NCBI GenBank assembly: GCA_964587815.1
Contig: CAZPMH010000007.1
Location: forward strand, 38,113-102,112
Source of the DNA: UBA1672 sp964587815
Lineage (GTDB): Bacteria; Pseudomonadota; Alphaproteobacteria; Micavibrionales; Micavibrionaceae
DNA: 64,000 bases
Direction: 5' to 3'
Made by a program: the position numbers and the translations under genes
Shown: positions 33,583 through 42,755 of the stretch, piece by piece
How positions within the stretch are numbered: position 1 is the first letter of the stretch
How the letters are laid out: every line of letters begins with the position of its first letter
Notes under the pieces: model-generated
Told to the model about the DNA's origin: nothing
What the model saw: the letters and a program-made list of their open reading frames with translations, nothing else
Databases searched by the model: none

Positions 33583-36528
33583 ATGGTAGGTAACATGTTT
33601 CTAAAAGGTGCTTTTAAATATGCAGTTATGCCGGGAATTATGCCGCGTACGCGTAATTTGCTTGCCGGCGGCCTTGGCTATGTTCCGTTTTTTATTGCTG
33701 TTGTTTACCAGATGGTTGGGCTTTTGCCGCGTAATCACCCTTATCTTGCTCAGCACAATATCGGGCGTTACGGCGTACGTCACGTTGTTGCAGAAGCGGC
33801 TAGTAATGTTGTTTTCAGCTTTAAGAATATCGACCAGATTATTCTTTTCGCGGCTGTTCTGGCAGGGATGGTTATCTTTCTTGTGCAGATTTTTACCGTG
33901 TTTGTTTTGCTCATGTTCCAACCGGTTTACGCGATTCCAACTAACTGGGCAGGATTTTTTACAACGTCTCTTTTCGGCGTTCCTGTTCTTGCGCTTCATG
34001 ATCTTGCTTATATGATGCTTGATATGGTGTTCGGTGTTCCGAACGCAACGATTTTCGGGATACCTTTGCCGGGCGGCTTCTTTAACTCCTGCGTTGGTTT
34101 GCCGGTCAACTGTTTTGATAATAACGGAACCGATATTGCGGATCTTGCCATTCCGGGCGCTTCTCCGATTGCTGGTGAGGCAGGACGAATCTCTGTTTTA
34201 GGGACCAATGCCAGTGGCTCATTCCCTTTCCCTTACCATGATGGTTTGCACCGCCTTTTTGGTGTTTATAGCACCGGATTGCTTGTTATTGCGGTCGGTA
34301 TTCTTTCTTATTTTGTTGCCACAGTTCTGGCTGAAACTGCACAAAGCGGTACGCCGTTTGGTCGTCGTTTTAATAAGACTTGGGCGCCGTTGCGTATCGT
34401 TGTTGCATTTGGTTTGTTGATGCCTTTAACCGTCGGGTTAAACTCTGCTCAATACCTTGTTTTGTATGCTGCAAAATACGGGTCTGCATTTGCTTCTAAC
34501 GGATGGCGTTACTTTAATATTACGTTGACCGTTTCTTACAATAGCGGTCTTGGAGAGAACTTGGTTGCCGTTCCAAATGCGCCTGAATTGCAGTTGTTGC
34601 CGGCGTTTATGTTCGTTGCCAAGACTTGTAAGGTTGTCTACGAATCGAAATTATTGGAAAATAAAGGCGAAACCGCTCTAGCTACAAGTGCGACTCCTTT
34701 TGTTGATGAGGAGGTTCGGATGTATGTTGTGCATGCCACGACAAAGGCGCGTACCGTTATTACCGATACATATGATTACAATGATTTTGTGACCAACACG
34801 GGGGTTGTGGGAGCGGATCCTTCGGGTGGCTCAATGTCTCTTCCTATTATATTCGGGAATGTTACAGAAGAGGGCGTTAACGACCTTGCCGGAATTCACC
34901 CGGTTTGCGGTCAGCTGAAATTCACTTTCCAAGATGCGCGCCTGCCTCTTTCTGCAGGTGGTGAAGGGCAAGAAGGGCCTTCGCAAGTTCAAGAGACGTA
35001 TTTTAATCTTTTGCGCGATCTTTGGCATGAGGATGTGTGGACAGGAGCAGCGCCTTATGATGATGTCGCCGCGCCGACGCCCGCCTACACTGCAACGGCG
35101 AACAGGCGCCATGAATATTACGCCGAAAAATATGCCGAGATTGACGTGGACCCTGCGCGGGTACCGCTTTATCTTCGGGGGCCGACAGATTTCGCGGTTG
35201 ATAATTCGTTCGTTCAGTTTGTAAATGCAACGGTTCGAAAAGAGGTTGAGGATAATATTGCAAGCGCGGTTGCCGATCAAAATGCATCAGGGGCTTGGGA
35301 TCTGGACTTAACAACGTCAGGTGAGGTCGTGCTTTATTTGCGTGGCTGGGCCGGTGCAGGTATTTGGTATAACCGGATTTCACAATTAAACGGGCAAACG
35401 GTTGCTGCGGTTTATGGCGTGCCGAGTATTACGACGTTCCCTCTTGTTATGGAAGATGTTGCGTCTTTAAAAACACAGAATGATAACGGCGTTATCGGCG
35501 ATGAAGCCTTTAAGCCGGAACTTTCGAATGTTGACAGTATGGTTACGCAACTCGGGACAGACGGGTCTGCTGCTATGGCGAATGCGTTGTATCATGCGCT
35601 TACTGACTGGAACAGGAACGCCAATAATTCTTCGGTTCAGGTGCCTTCCGATAACCCCGTGTTGTCTTTCATCTCTCAGATTTTCGGTATTGACGGATTA
35701 TACTCTATGCGGAAAAACCCATCGACACACCCCTTAGCCATGTTGGCAGGGATTGGTCGAAGCCTTGTTGAGAGCTCTATTCGTGCAACGACCTATGCTC
35801 TGGCGCTGACCGGTATAGGTGCGCTTGCTTCGCAGGCCGATGTTCCCGCGGCCTATACCTCTGTGCCGGCGAACTTCCTCGTCATGGTGGCTACATTAGG
35901 TTTGACTGTCGGGTTTGTGCTGTTTTACATCGTGCCGTTCCTGCCGTTTATTTACTTCTTCTTCGCCGTTGGTGGTTGGATTAAGGGTATTTTTGAAGCG
36001 ATGGTCGGTGCGCCGCTTTGGGCATTGGCACATATTCGGATTGATGGTAACGGGTTGCCCGGAAATGCGGCGATGAATGGATATTTCCTCATTTTTGAGG
36101 TGTTCTTGAGACCAATCCTTATTTTGTTTGGTATGTTGGCCAGTATTTCGATTTATTCAGCCCTTGTTAGCGTTTTGCATGATGTGTTCCCCTTATTGGC
36201 GAATAACGTCGGCGGTTATGACTTGAATTCTGAGATTTCAATTCCGACCGGACAGACAACATTGAACGTTGCGCGCGGTCAAATTGATGAATTTTTCTAT
36301 ACCGTCATTTACGCGATTATTGTTTACATCATGGGTATGGCATCATTTAAGTTGATCGATATGATCCCCAATAACATCTTGCGTTGGATGGGGCAAAGTG
36401 TTGCGACGTTCGGTGATCAGCGTGAAGACCCTGCTCAGAACATGGTATCAAAAGCGACAATTGGTTCTCAGCAGGCTGTTTCTCGTCTTGGTGGCGGCTT
36501 GAATGCGGTCGTAAATATGAACAAGTAA
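33583..36528 (+). CDS. DotA/TraY-like membrane protein, copy 2
   Basis: A 981-residue paralogue of the preceding gene, starting 59 bases after it, preceded by an AAGGAT site. It shares the N-terminal block (LLPRNHPYLAQHNIGRYGV, then FSFKNIDQII), the second block SGTPFGRRFNKTWAPLRIVV with GLNSAQYLVLYAAKYGSAF, the periplasmic RGWAGAGIWYNRISQLN, and the C-terminal core PFLPFIYFFFAVGGWIKGIF with EAMVGAPLWALAHIRIDG near residues 797-820. The periplasmic region between about 300 and 640 is clearly different in sequence from copy 1, so only the membrane core and a few motifs are conserved. Probably cotranscribed with its neighbours. It ends 23 bases before copy 3. Confidence 0.75.
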   Translation: MVGNMFLKGAFKYAVMPGIMPRTRNLLAGGLGYVPFFIAVVYQMVGLLPRNHPYLAQHNIGRYGVRHVVAEAASNVVFSFKNIDQIILFAAVLAGMVIFLVQIFTVFVLLMFQPVYAIPTNWAGFFTTSLFGVPVLALHDLAYMMLDMVFGVPNATIFGIPLPGGFFNSCVGLPVNCFDNNGTDIADLAIPGASPIAGEAGRISVLGTNASGSFPFPYHDGLHRLFGVYSTGLLVIAVGILSYFVATVLAETAQSGTPFGRRFNKTWAPLRIVVAFGLLMPLTVGLNSAQYLVLYAAKYGSAFASNGWRYFNITLTVSYNSGLGENLVAVPNAPELQLLPAFMFVAKTCKVVYESKLLENKGETALATSATPFVDEEVRMYVVHATTKARTVITDTYDYNDFVTNTGVVGADPSGGSMSLPIIFGNVTEEGVNDLAGIHPVCGQLKFTFQDARLPLSAGGEGQEGPSQVQETYFNLLRDLWHEDVWTGAAPYDDVAAPTPAYTATANRRHEYYAEKYAEIDVDPARVPLYLRGPTDFAVDNSFVQFVNATVRKEVEDNIASAVADQNASGAWDLDLTTSGEVVLYLRGWAGAGIWYNRISQLNGQTVAAVYGVPSITTFPLVMEDVASLKTQNDNGVIGDEAFKPELSNVDSMVTQLGTDGSAAMANALYHALTDWNRNANNSSVQVPSDNPVLSFISQIFGIDGLYSMRKNPSTHPLAMLAGIGRSLVESSIRATTYALALTGIGALASQADVPAAYTSVPANFLVMVATLGLTVGFVLFYIVPFLPFIYFFFAVGGWIKGIFEAMVGAPLWALAHIRIDGNGLPGNAAMNGYFLIFEVFLRPILILFGMLASISIYSALVSVLHDVFPLLANNVGGYDLNSEISIPTGQTTLNVARGQIDEFFYTVIYAIIVYIMGMASFKLIDMIPNNILRWMGQSVATFGDQREDPAQNMVSKATIGSQQAVSRLGGGLNAVVNMNK

Positions 36529-36551
36529 TTTGTGAAGGTATATAAGGATCG

Positions 36552-39500
36552 ATGAGATCAAGCTTTGTTAAATATACGCTGTTTCCCGGAATTGTTCCGC
36601 GGTTTGCCGAACTTTTTAAGTCCGGCTTTGCTTTCGTGGCGAGCTTTCTTGCGGTTATTTACGGGAATGTTGGTTTGTTGCCTAAAAACCACCCCTATTT
36701 ACAGCAAAGAAATTTTGGCCGTTATGGTGTGCGTCACGTTTTTGCGGAGGCGGGGCGAAATATTGTTTTCAAGCGTGAAAATATAGATCATATCATTATT
36801 TACTTTGTGACCTTGGCTGCGATCGTTCTTATCGTTTTGCAGATCATACTTCTACTTTTTGCTTTCTTGTATCACCCGGCATTTGCGGCGGGGCCCGATT
36901 ACAGATTTTTGATCGATGGTACGGGTACACCACGTATTCCGACATTTTATAATTTCTTTGCCTTAACACCGCCCGGACATGGGCCGGAGCAAGATATTGC
37001 CTTTGTTGTTTTAGATAAGGTTTTCGGTATTCGTACGATGAGCGGAACCAGCACGTTTGAGAGCTTTTTCGGTTCTTGTGCGGCGACGATACCGCTAGAG
37101 ACGTGTACGAATATTTACGGTGAACTTCCCCTGCCACTTCCTGCAGGGTTGGCCGGTGGTATTCCGGCGTTTTTACCGTCACTTAATCTTTATCCGACAT
37201 CTTTCCATTATGCTCTGCATAATCTTTTGTATTTCTATACGATGGGTATCGCTTTTCTTTCTACGATCGTGATTTTCTATTTCATCGCAACGATTGTGGG
37301 TGAGACTGTAACATCGGGGACACCGTTTGGGCGTCGATTAAATCGTGCTTGGTTTATACCGCGCCTCATTGTCTTTTTTGCATTAATTGCGCCGATTTCC
37401 ATATCATCTACTTCACCGTTCTTGCCGGCTATTAGTAACTCCAATGCGGGTATTAACGTTGCACAGCTAATCGTTTTTTCTGCTGCAAAGTTCGGGTCTA
37501 ATATGGCAACGAATTTGTGGTTGGGTTTTGTTGATACGGCCGTTACAAATGCGAATTCTTTAGGCACAGTTCCGGGGACGCCGGGGCTTAACCCAACAGG
37601 GAACAATGCTGTTTCAACGTCTTTGGGTGTGGGGCAGAGCATGATTGCACGACCACAAATCCCTGAGATCGGCGGGCTAACTCACTTTATGTTTCTTGTT
37701 CGGGCCTGTATGTATGCGGAAGAAATTATCCATGGTAACCCAATGCGTATTTACGCCGTTCGGCCGCCTTCGGAAAGAACCGGATTAATTACGGGGTTGC
37801 AGGGTGTGCCCGTACCATACCAGACTTTGGGCACGACTCTTCAGGCGTTCGATTTAACTGCGACTGCTACGGATGATAGTGTTGATATTACTTTTGCGCC
37901 TCTGAATTTGCTGTTTTTCGATTTTTTAGTTTCGTTTGCGAGATTCCGTACGGTTGTTCTACGTTTCGGGCACCGTGATGAGGATATGTACCCCGATGAA
38001 TGGGGGTATGTTGACCCGACATGTGGGGAGATGCACTTCCAACTTAACAGTCTTGACCCTTATGTTATTAATAACGTGGCGTCTGCATTAGATTTCGGTA
38101 TTCAAGAGACGTATTTCTATCTTGTTATGCGTATGTTGAAAGAAGATGGCGTTGCTGCTGATGAACTTACATATTGTATGTTAGAAGCGACGTTGCCTTT
38201 TCACCATCGTAACCGTTGTGTCTTTGAAAACTATACCGTTGGAGGGATTGCTTACAATGTTCCCGCACCAGCTGCGCCTCCTGTTACGACCAACTGGCTT
38301 ACGACACAGGCCATTCGTGCGGATATAGAATATTTTAATGATTATGCGCGTGAGCTTCTTATCGGTGATGTGTCTGACTGGAATGTTTATAACAGGCAAA
38401 CCAACTTTTTTGATGATAACGATGTCATCGGTTACATCACAAACCACCAAAATGATGAGACTGTTTTGGCGACTTTCGGACCTTTTGCCTTGAATGTTCG
38501 TTCAACCATGTTGATGCCTGTTGAGATCAGGCAGCGCGGGTGGGCAGGTGCGTCGCTGTGGTATAACAGGATTGCCGAGATTAACGGTATGATTTCCTCA
38601 GCTGTTGCGAACAGGCCTGTTATTTTCAAATATCCCCGTGTTATGGAACAGGTTGAGTCTGCGCATAAATCAGAAACCCCGAATATTACATCTGTTGGCC
38701 GTTTTAACCCTCGTTTGCCGAATGGTCGGCTTGCTGATCTTAGCCGCCCGGGCGATCAAAACATCGCCGCGACATTGTTTTCGATCCATAGCTTCTGGGG
38801 CGGAACCAATGTTCAAGAGACTGTTTACACAAGATCGAGCGGTAATGCGGTGATTGATACGCTGAATACGGTTTTGGGGACGAACGGTATCTATGATGTT
38901 TTGAACAATCAGGGTACGCATCCGTTGGCTTTATTGAGTGGTTTGGGTAAAGGGATGGTGGATGCCGCTTTACGCAATATGTTCCTTGGTATTGTCGGAA
39001 CTGTCGGAAGTTTCGTTGGTGGTGAGGTGATCGGGCCAATTGCGGGTGTTCTCGGTAAGTTTGCTTTCCGCTTTGGTATGATTGCATTATCTATCGGGTT
39101 TATTCTTTACTATGTTCTGCCGCTTATGCCGTTTATTTACTTCTTCTTTGCCTTTAGCGGTTGGATCAAAAGTATTTTTGAGGCTGTGGTTGCTATGCCG
39201 TTATGGGCGGTTGCGCACATCAGAATTGACGGTGAGGGCTTGCCCGGGCCGTTGGCGACCAACGGGTATTTCCTTTTGCTTGAAATTTTCCTCAGGCCGT
39301 CTTTGATTATCGCAGGCTTTATTTTGAGTGTCGGTATCTTTACGGCCTTGGTTAATGTCTTGAACAGTGCTTTCCCGTTGCTTGTCTCTGTTGTGGGTGG
39401 TGGTGATGTCACGCTTGCGGCTGATATTAATGCCCCGCTTTCGACGTCGATTATTCCGACAACAGGCCCCAACCTTGAACAACGTCTGGATTATATCAGA

Positions 39501-39806
39501 AAACCTGTCGATGAATTCTTCTACACGATCATCTATGTGATCATGGTGTACATGTTCGCTTTGTCCAGTTTCAAAACAGTGGATGCTGTTCCGAATAACA
39601 TTATGCGTTGGATGGGTGTAACAGTGAGTACGTTCCACGAGCAGGCGGGTGACCCCGCAGGTGAGCTTTCCGGTAAGGTTTATCGCGGTACGCAAACGAC
39701 GAATGCGCAGATCATGCAGTTGATGGACAGAAGCGGCAATGCACTTACGGATGCTCAGTTGGTTACCGGTGGATTAAGTGGCGGTGGTGCTAATCCTAGG
39801 TCTTAA
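36552..39806 (+). CDS. DotA/TraY-like membrane protein, copy 3
   Basis: The longest copy, 1084 residues, preceded by a TAAGGATCG site. Conserved blocks are LLPKNHPYLQQRNFGRYGVR, KRENIDHIII, SGTPFGRRLNRAWFIPRLIV, RGWAGASLWYNRIAEIN, and the C-terminal PLMPFIYFFFAFSGWIKSIF with EAVVAMPLWAVAHIRIDGEG near residues 865-890, then FLRPSLIIAGF. The first external loop is longer than in the other copies (about residues 115-215), with a Cys pair in FGSCAATIPLETC, and the large periplasmic region differs again. It ends 27 bases before a perfect bidirectional terminator, so the three genes form a likely unit of about 9.3 kb. Confidence 0.75.
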   Translation: MRSSFVKYTLFPGIVPRFAELFKSGFAFVASFLAVIYGNVGLLPKNHPYLQQRNFGRYGVRHVFAEAGRNIVFKRENIDHIIIYFVTLAAIVLIVLQIILLLFAFLYHPAFAAGPDYRFLIDGTGTPRIPTFYNFFALTPPGHGPEQDIAFVVLDKVFGIRTMSGTSTFESFFGSCAATIPLETCTNIYGELPLPLPAGLAGGIPAFLPSLNLYPTSFHYALHNLLYFYTMGIAFLSTIVIFYFIATIVGETVTSGTPFGRRLNRAWFIPRLIVFFALIAPISISSTSPFLPAISNSNAGINVAQLIVFSAAKFGSNMATNLWLGFVDTAVTNANSLGTVPGTPGLNPTGNNAVSTSLGVGQSMIARPQIPEIGGLTHFMFLVRACMYAEEIIHGNPMRIYAVRPPSERTGLITGLQGVPVPYQTLGTTLQAFDLTATATDDSVDITFAPLNLLFFDFLVSFARFRTVVLRFGHRDEDMYPDEWGYVDPTCGEMHFQLNSLDPYVINNVASALDFGIQETYFYLVMRMLKEDGVAADELTYCMLEATLPFHHRNRCVFENYTVGGIAYNVPAPAAPPVTTNWLTTQAIRADIEYFNDYARELLIGDVSDWNVYNRQTNFFDDNDVIGYITNHQNDETVLATFGPFALNVRSTMLMPVEIRQRGWAGASLWYNRIAEINGMISSAVANRPVIFKYPRVMEQVESAHKSETPNITSVGRFNPRLPNGRLADLSRPGDQNIAATLFSIHSFWGGTNVQETVYTRSSGNAVIDTLNTVLGTNGIYDVLNNQGTHPLALLSGLGKGMVDAALRNMFLGIVGTVGSFVGGEVIGPIAGVLGKFAFRFGMIALSIGFILYYVLPLMPFIYFFFAFSGWIKSIFEAVVAMPLWAVAHIRIDGEGLPGPLATNGYFLLLEIFLRPSLIIAGFILSVGIFTALVNVLNSAFPLLVSVVGGGDVTLAADINAPLSTSIIPTTGPNLEQRLDYIRKPVDEFFYTIIYVIMVYMFALSSFKTVDAVPNNIMRWMGVTVSTFHEQAGDPAGELSGKVYRGTQTTNAQIMQLMDRSGNALTDAQLVTGGLSGGGANPRS

Positions 39807-39832
39807 ACGTTAGGCGGATTATTACCATGAAA

Positions 39833-39855
39833 AAACGGCTCATTTTGAGCCGTTT
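39833..39855. terminator. Bidirectional terminator between the DotA/TraY-like genes and mlaC
   Basis: A perfect 10-bp stem AAACGGCTCA (39833-39842) / TGAGCCGTTT (39846-39855) with a 3-base loop has A residues on its left and T-rich sequence on its right, so it can serve both convergent transcripts. Confidence 0.85.
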
Positions 39856-39880
39856 GTTGTTTTTAATGTTTGTTTTTTCT

Positions 39881-40585
39881 TTAGCGCAAATGCTCAAGCA
39901 AGGCCTCGACCTTGCCACCGCCGCGTTGGATGACGGAGGAGAAATCTGCGCGCTGTGTCAGGGACATGCTGACGCCTTCAACACTGATATCAACGATTTT
40001 CATTACGCCGGTTTTCCCGTTGCGTACACGCCAGGCGACAGATATGTCAGGGCCTGATTTTTGGATGATTTGCGATGAGACAAGGATGTCTCGCTTGCCG
40101 ACGGGCTCCGTACCAACAATGCGTAGTTCTTGTCCGTCATATTCACCGAAGCGTCTGGAATATACGTTTATGATCATTTCTTCGAAGAGATTCAGATATT
40201 CTTCTTGCTGCTCTTTATTGGCATCGCGCCAATATTTACCTAGTGAAAAGCGTCCGATTGTTTTCATATCGAAATTTTCACGCAACAGCTTTTTAAACGC
40301 TTCTTCTTTTTCTTCTTTTGTTTGTGAGTCATCTGCCAGAAAATTTACGCCTTTTTTTGCAAGGCTGGAAATAAACTCTTCCGCTTTCGCCTCATCAGCC
40401 TTGCTGATGCTGATTGTTTGGACAAGGGTATTTGGCTTGTCATGCTGCGGCACCATGCTTACGGATGCTGTGGCGGGCGCTGTGAGGCTGAATATCAGCA
40501 TAGCCGACCCGGATAGAAGTGTTGTTTTTAAAAGTGTTGTAGGTTTCACAGCCAATCTTTCTTTAAATTTTAATCTGTTAATCAT
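39881..40585 (-). CDS. mlaC: MlaC/Ttg2D-family periplasmic phospholipid-binding protein
   Basis: A 234-residue protein with an N-terminal signal segment (about residues 18-41, LLKTTLLSGSAMLIFSLTAP). The mature part has the family pattern: FISSLAKKGVNFLADD, LLRENFDMKTIGRFSLGKYW, NLFEEMIINVYSRRFGEYDGQ, and VKIVD-like VMKIVDISVEGVSMSLTQR. MlaC shuttles glycerophospholipids across the periplasm between the outer-membrane MlaA complex and the inner-membrane MlaFEDB ABC transporter. It lies 53 bases downstream of mlaA on the same strand, a common alphaproteobacterial pairing; the ABC transporter genes are not in this window. Confidence 0.88.
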   Translation of the reverse strand: MINRLKFKERLAVKPTTLLKTTLLSGSAMLIFSLTAPATASVSMVPQHDKPNTLVQTISISKADEAKAEEFISSLAKKGVNFLADDSQTKEEKEEAFKKLLRENFDMKTIGRFSLGKYWRDANKEQQEEYLNLFEEMIINVYSRRFGEYDGQELRIVGTEPVGKRDILVSSQIIQKSGPDISVAWRVRNGKTGVMKIVDISVEGVSMSLTQRADFSSVIQRGGGKVEALLEHLR

Positions 40586-40638
40586 TGTACCGTTTTCGGC
40601 TTTTACATATCAAATGTTATATCAGGCGTTTTGGTTCC

Positions 40639-41451
40639 TTAATAATCGAGCTCGTAATCAGCGTCGTCGTAATCCGGTATTTCAGGAACGGTGTAACTGT
40701 TTGTTTTCTTTTGGTCTTTCACCAAGGAGTCGCGATATTGATAATATGAATTTCTGATTGCGGCGTAATCGTCAATTGCGCTTTTTTGCAGTTCAATTTC
40801 AGTGTCCATCAGGAAGTCTCTTAAATTCAGATAATTCACTCCGAAACGAATTGCATTCAGATTGTCTTGATCTGTGTTGTTCCAATAAATTCCGACGGGA
40901 TCAAGTGCGACGGAATCTACGACAAAGCCTGTATAATCGCGCATTGTTGATGCACCAAAGAACGGCGTTACAAAGTAAGGGCCGTGTGGTACGCCCCATA
41001 CGGCAAGCGTCTGGCCGAAATCTTCATGTTCGTGTTTGATGCCTTCATAGCCTGCAATATCAACAATACCGCCAAGGCCGAGCAGCGTGTTGATTGAGAA
41101 ACGTTTTGCGGTTGTTCCTGCGCCGTCAAGATCACCCTGAAGCAGTTGGTTTGCCAAATTTGCGGGTGTTGACAGGTTTTGTAAGAAATTCCGTATTCCG
41201 GTTCTTGCAATGGGCGGAAAGACTGTTCGATAGCCGCGTACAGTCGGGTGAATGACGTATTTATCAACCTTTTTATTAAATGCATATGTTATGCGATTGC
41301 CCTTTTCAAAAGGGTCGGAAATAACAATATCGCCTTGGTCGACAATCGTTTTGTTCGATGCGCACGAAGATAAAAGTGCAACTGATGCCAGAATAAGAGG
41401 CAGGTGCAGTCTTTTTGATTTTTTTACAGAAGGCGCGCGTGTTTGTGTCAT
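40639..41451 (-). CDS. mlaA: MlaA/VacJ-family outer-membrane lipoprotein
   Basis: Removes surface-exposed phospholipids from the outer leaflet and hands them to MlaC. I start at ATG 41451 (MTQTRAPSVKKSKR); the frame opening at 41487 adds 12 residues before a lipoprotein signal ending in the lipobox LLSSC. Family signatures follow: DPFEKGNRITYAFN, then VRNFLQNL-like IRNFLQNLSTPANLANQLLQ, KRFSINTLLGLGGI, and HEDFGQTLAVWGVPHGPYFV with DYTGFVVDS. The C-terminal 40 residues are acidic and Tyr-rich (DYDDADYELDY), beyond the usual MlaA end, and probably disordered. Cotranscribed with mlaC. Confidence 0.93.
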   Translation of the reverse strand: MTQTRAPSVKKSKRLHLPLILASVALLSSCASNKTIVDQGDIVISDPFEKGNRITYAFNKKVDKYVIHPTVRGYRTVFPPIARTGIRNFLQNLSTPANLANQLLQGDLDGAGTTAKRFSINTLLGLGGIVDIAGYEGIKHEHEDFGQTLAVWGVPHGPYFVTPFFGASTMRDYTGFVVDSVALDPVGIYWNNTDQDNLNAIRFGVNYLNLRDFLMDTEIELQKSAIDDYAAIRNSYYQYRDSLVKDQKKTNSYTVPEIPDYDDADYELDY

Positions 41452-41585
41452 TTTCGATTTTCCAAACGTTTTTAAATATTTGCTCAAACTTTTCTTAGCG
41501 TTTTATAGCATCTATTTACTATTAACTGATTAAGATTCATAGCATAAATCTTGTTTATGTCCATATTGCCACGATCTGTTCATGT

Positions 41586-42755
41586 TTAACCGTCTTCGAT
41601 ATTCATCATTACAGACAGGCCAAGCAGGAACGAGATGAGCGCAGGCGCCCATGCTGCCATTAAAACAGGTATTTGCTGGGATGACCCCATGGCCTGCAGA
41701 AAGCTGGAGATAAAGAAGATGATAAAGCCGATCATTACGCCTGTGCCGACCATTATAAACGTGCCGCGCGCGCGGGGTGGGCGCATGGATACGCAGGCCG
41801 CCAGCAGGATCATCGCGCAGAACATGAGCGGTTGTGACAGCAGGCTTTGGTAATACACTTTCAGGCGTGTTGCATCAAAGCCTGTTTGTTCGAGCGTTTT
41901 GATATAGGCGGGCAGTTTCCAGAACGACATGCTTTCAGGGGAGGAGAAGCTTTCTTCGATCTCGCGCTGAGTCAGGCTGGTGGGAACGGTGAAGGTTTTT
42001 AAGCGTTCAGGCATTGCCATGCCTGCGTTTTTAATGTTTTTGTGGATTGTCACGTTGTTGAGTTGCCAAAAGCCCGGCTTTAACGTTGCGTTTTGCGCAT
42101 CAACGCGTTGCAGGAAGTGGTTGCCATCTTGAAAATACATCACGGTCACATTTTGCAAAACCCAGTTTTTTTGTTGGAGTTTTTGCGCATGCAGAATGAC
42201 GTAGCCTTCGGTAAAGTCTTCCGCGTTGTTTTGTATAAGCTTTTTGCCATTCTGCCCGATATCGTCGATTAAGATATTTTGTTTTAACCACAGGCCTGCT
42301 TCAAAAACGGCAATTTCGTTTTTCTTTCGTTTGAGGTGTACGCGTTCCATTTGTTCGTATTTTCCGATGAAAATTGCGCTGACGGGGTTGATGACCGCCA
42401 TTTGCAGCGCGCCGAACAGAATGCCGACGGCGGTAATTGGCATCAGGAATTGCCAGACGGAAAAGCCTGAGGCGCGCACGACGATGAGTTCGTATTTCCG
42501 CGTGAGTTGCCAGAAGGTAAACATGGCTGAAAACAGAACGGCGAAGGGGAAGAGTTTCTGACCGACATCGGGAAGTTTGAGCAAACCCATTTGGATGATC
42601 AGACCCATGGGCACTTCTGAATTTTTACTGGCGCGGCGTATGAGTTCGACAACATCAAATAAGTAAATGATTGAGAGGAGTGCGATCAGCAAAATCAAAA
42701 GATTGAATACGTATCGTTTTGCAAGGTACAAGCTGAGTGTGGTGGTTATTTTCAT
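41586..42755 (-). CDS. lptG: LPS export ABC transporter permease LptG
   Basis: Inner-membrane permease that, with LptF and the LptB ATPase, extracts LPS and pushes it along the LptC-LptA bridge. The protein from ATG 42755 has 389 residues (MKITTTLSLYLAKRYVFNLL); a longer frame from 42833 lies inside lptF. Three N-terminal helices, a periplasmic jelly-roll domain (about residues 130-290) and three C-terminal helices fit the YjgP/YjgQ family. The start overlaps the lptF stop in an ATGA arrangement, so translation is probably coupled. lptC, lptA and lptB lie about 18 kb away in the same window. Confidence 0.93.
   Translation of the reverse strand: MKITTTLSLYLAKRYVFNLLILLIALLSIIYLFDVVELIRRASKNSEVPMGLIIQMGLLKLPDVGQKLFPFAVLFSAMFTFWQLTRKYELIVVRASGFSVWQFLMPITAVGILFGALQMAVINPVSAIFIGKYEQMERVHLKRKKNEIAVFEAGLWLKQNILIDDIGQNGKKLIQNNAEDFTEGYVILHAQKLQQKNWVLQNVTVMYFQDGNHFLQRVDAQNATLKPGFWQLNNVTIHKNIKNAGMAMPERLKTFTVPTSLTQREIEESFSSPESMSFWKLPAYIKTLEQTGFDATRLKVYYQSLLSQPLMFCAMILLAACVSMRPPRARGTFIMVGTGVMIGFIIFFISSFLQAMGSSQQIPVLMAAWAPALISFLLGLSVMMNIEDG

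Noticed and set aside
30339..39806. The locus as an integrative conjugative element or plasmid remnant
   Set aside because: No relaxase, integrase, coupling ATPase, attachment repeats or adjacent tRNA were found, and flanking genes are housekeeping.
39827..40057. Plus-strand reading frame with a signal-like start just after the third DotA/TraY-like gene
   Set aside because: Its first codons are the bidirectional terminator hairpin and the rest is antisense to mlaC, whose family match is strong.
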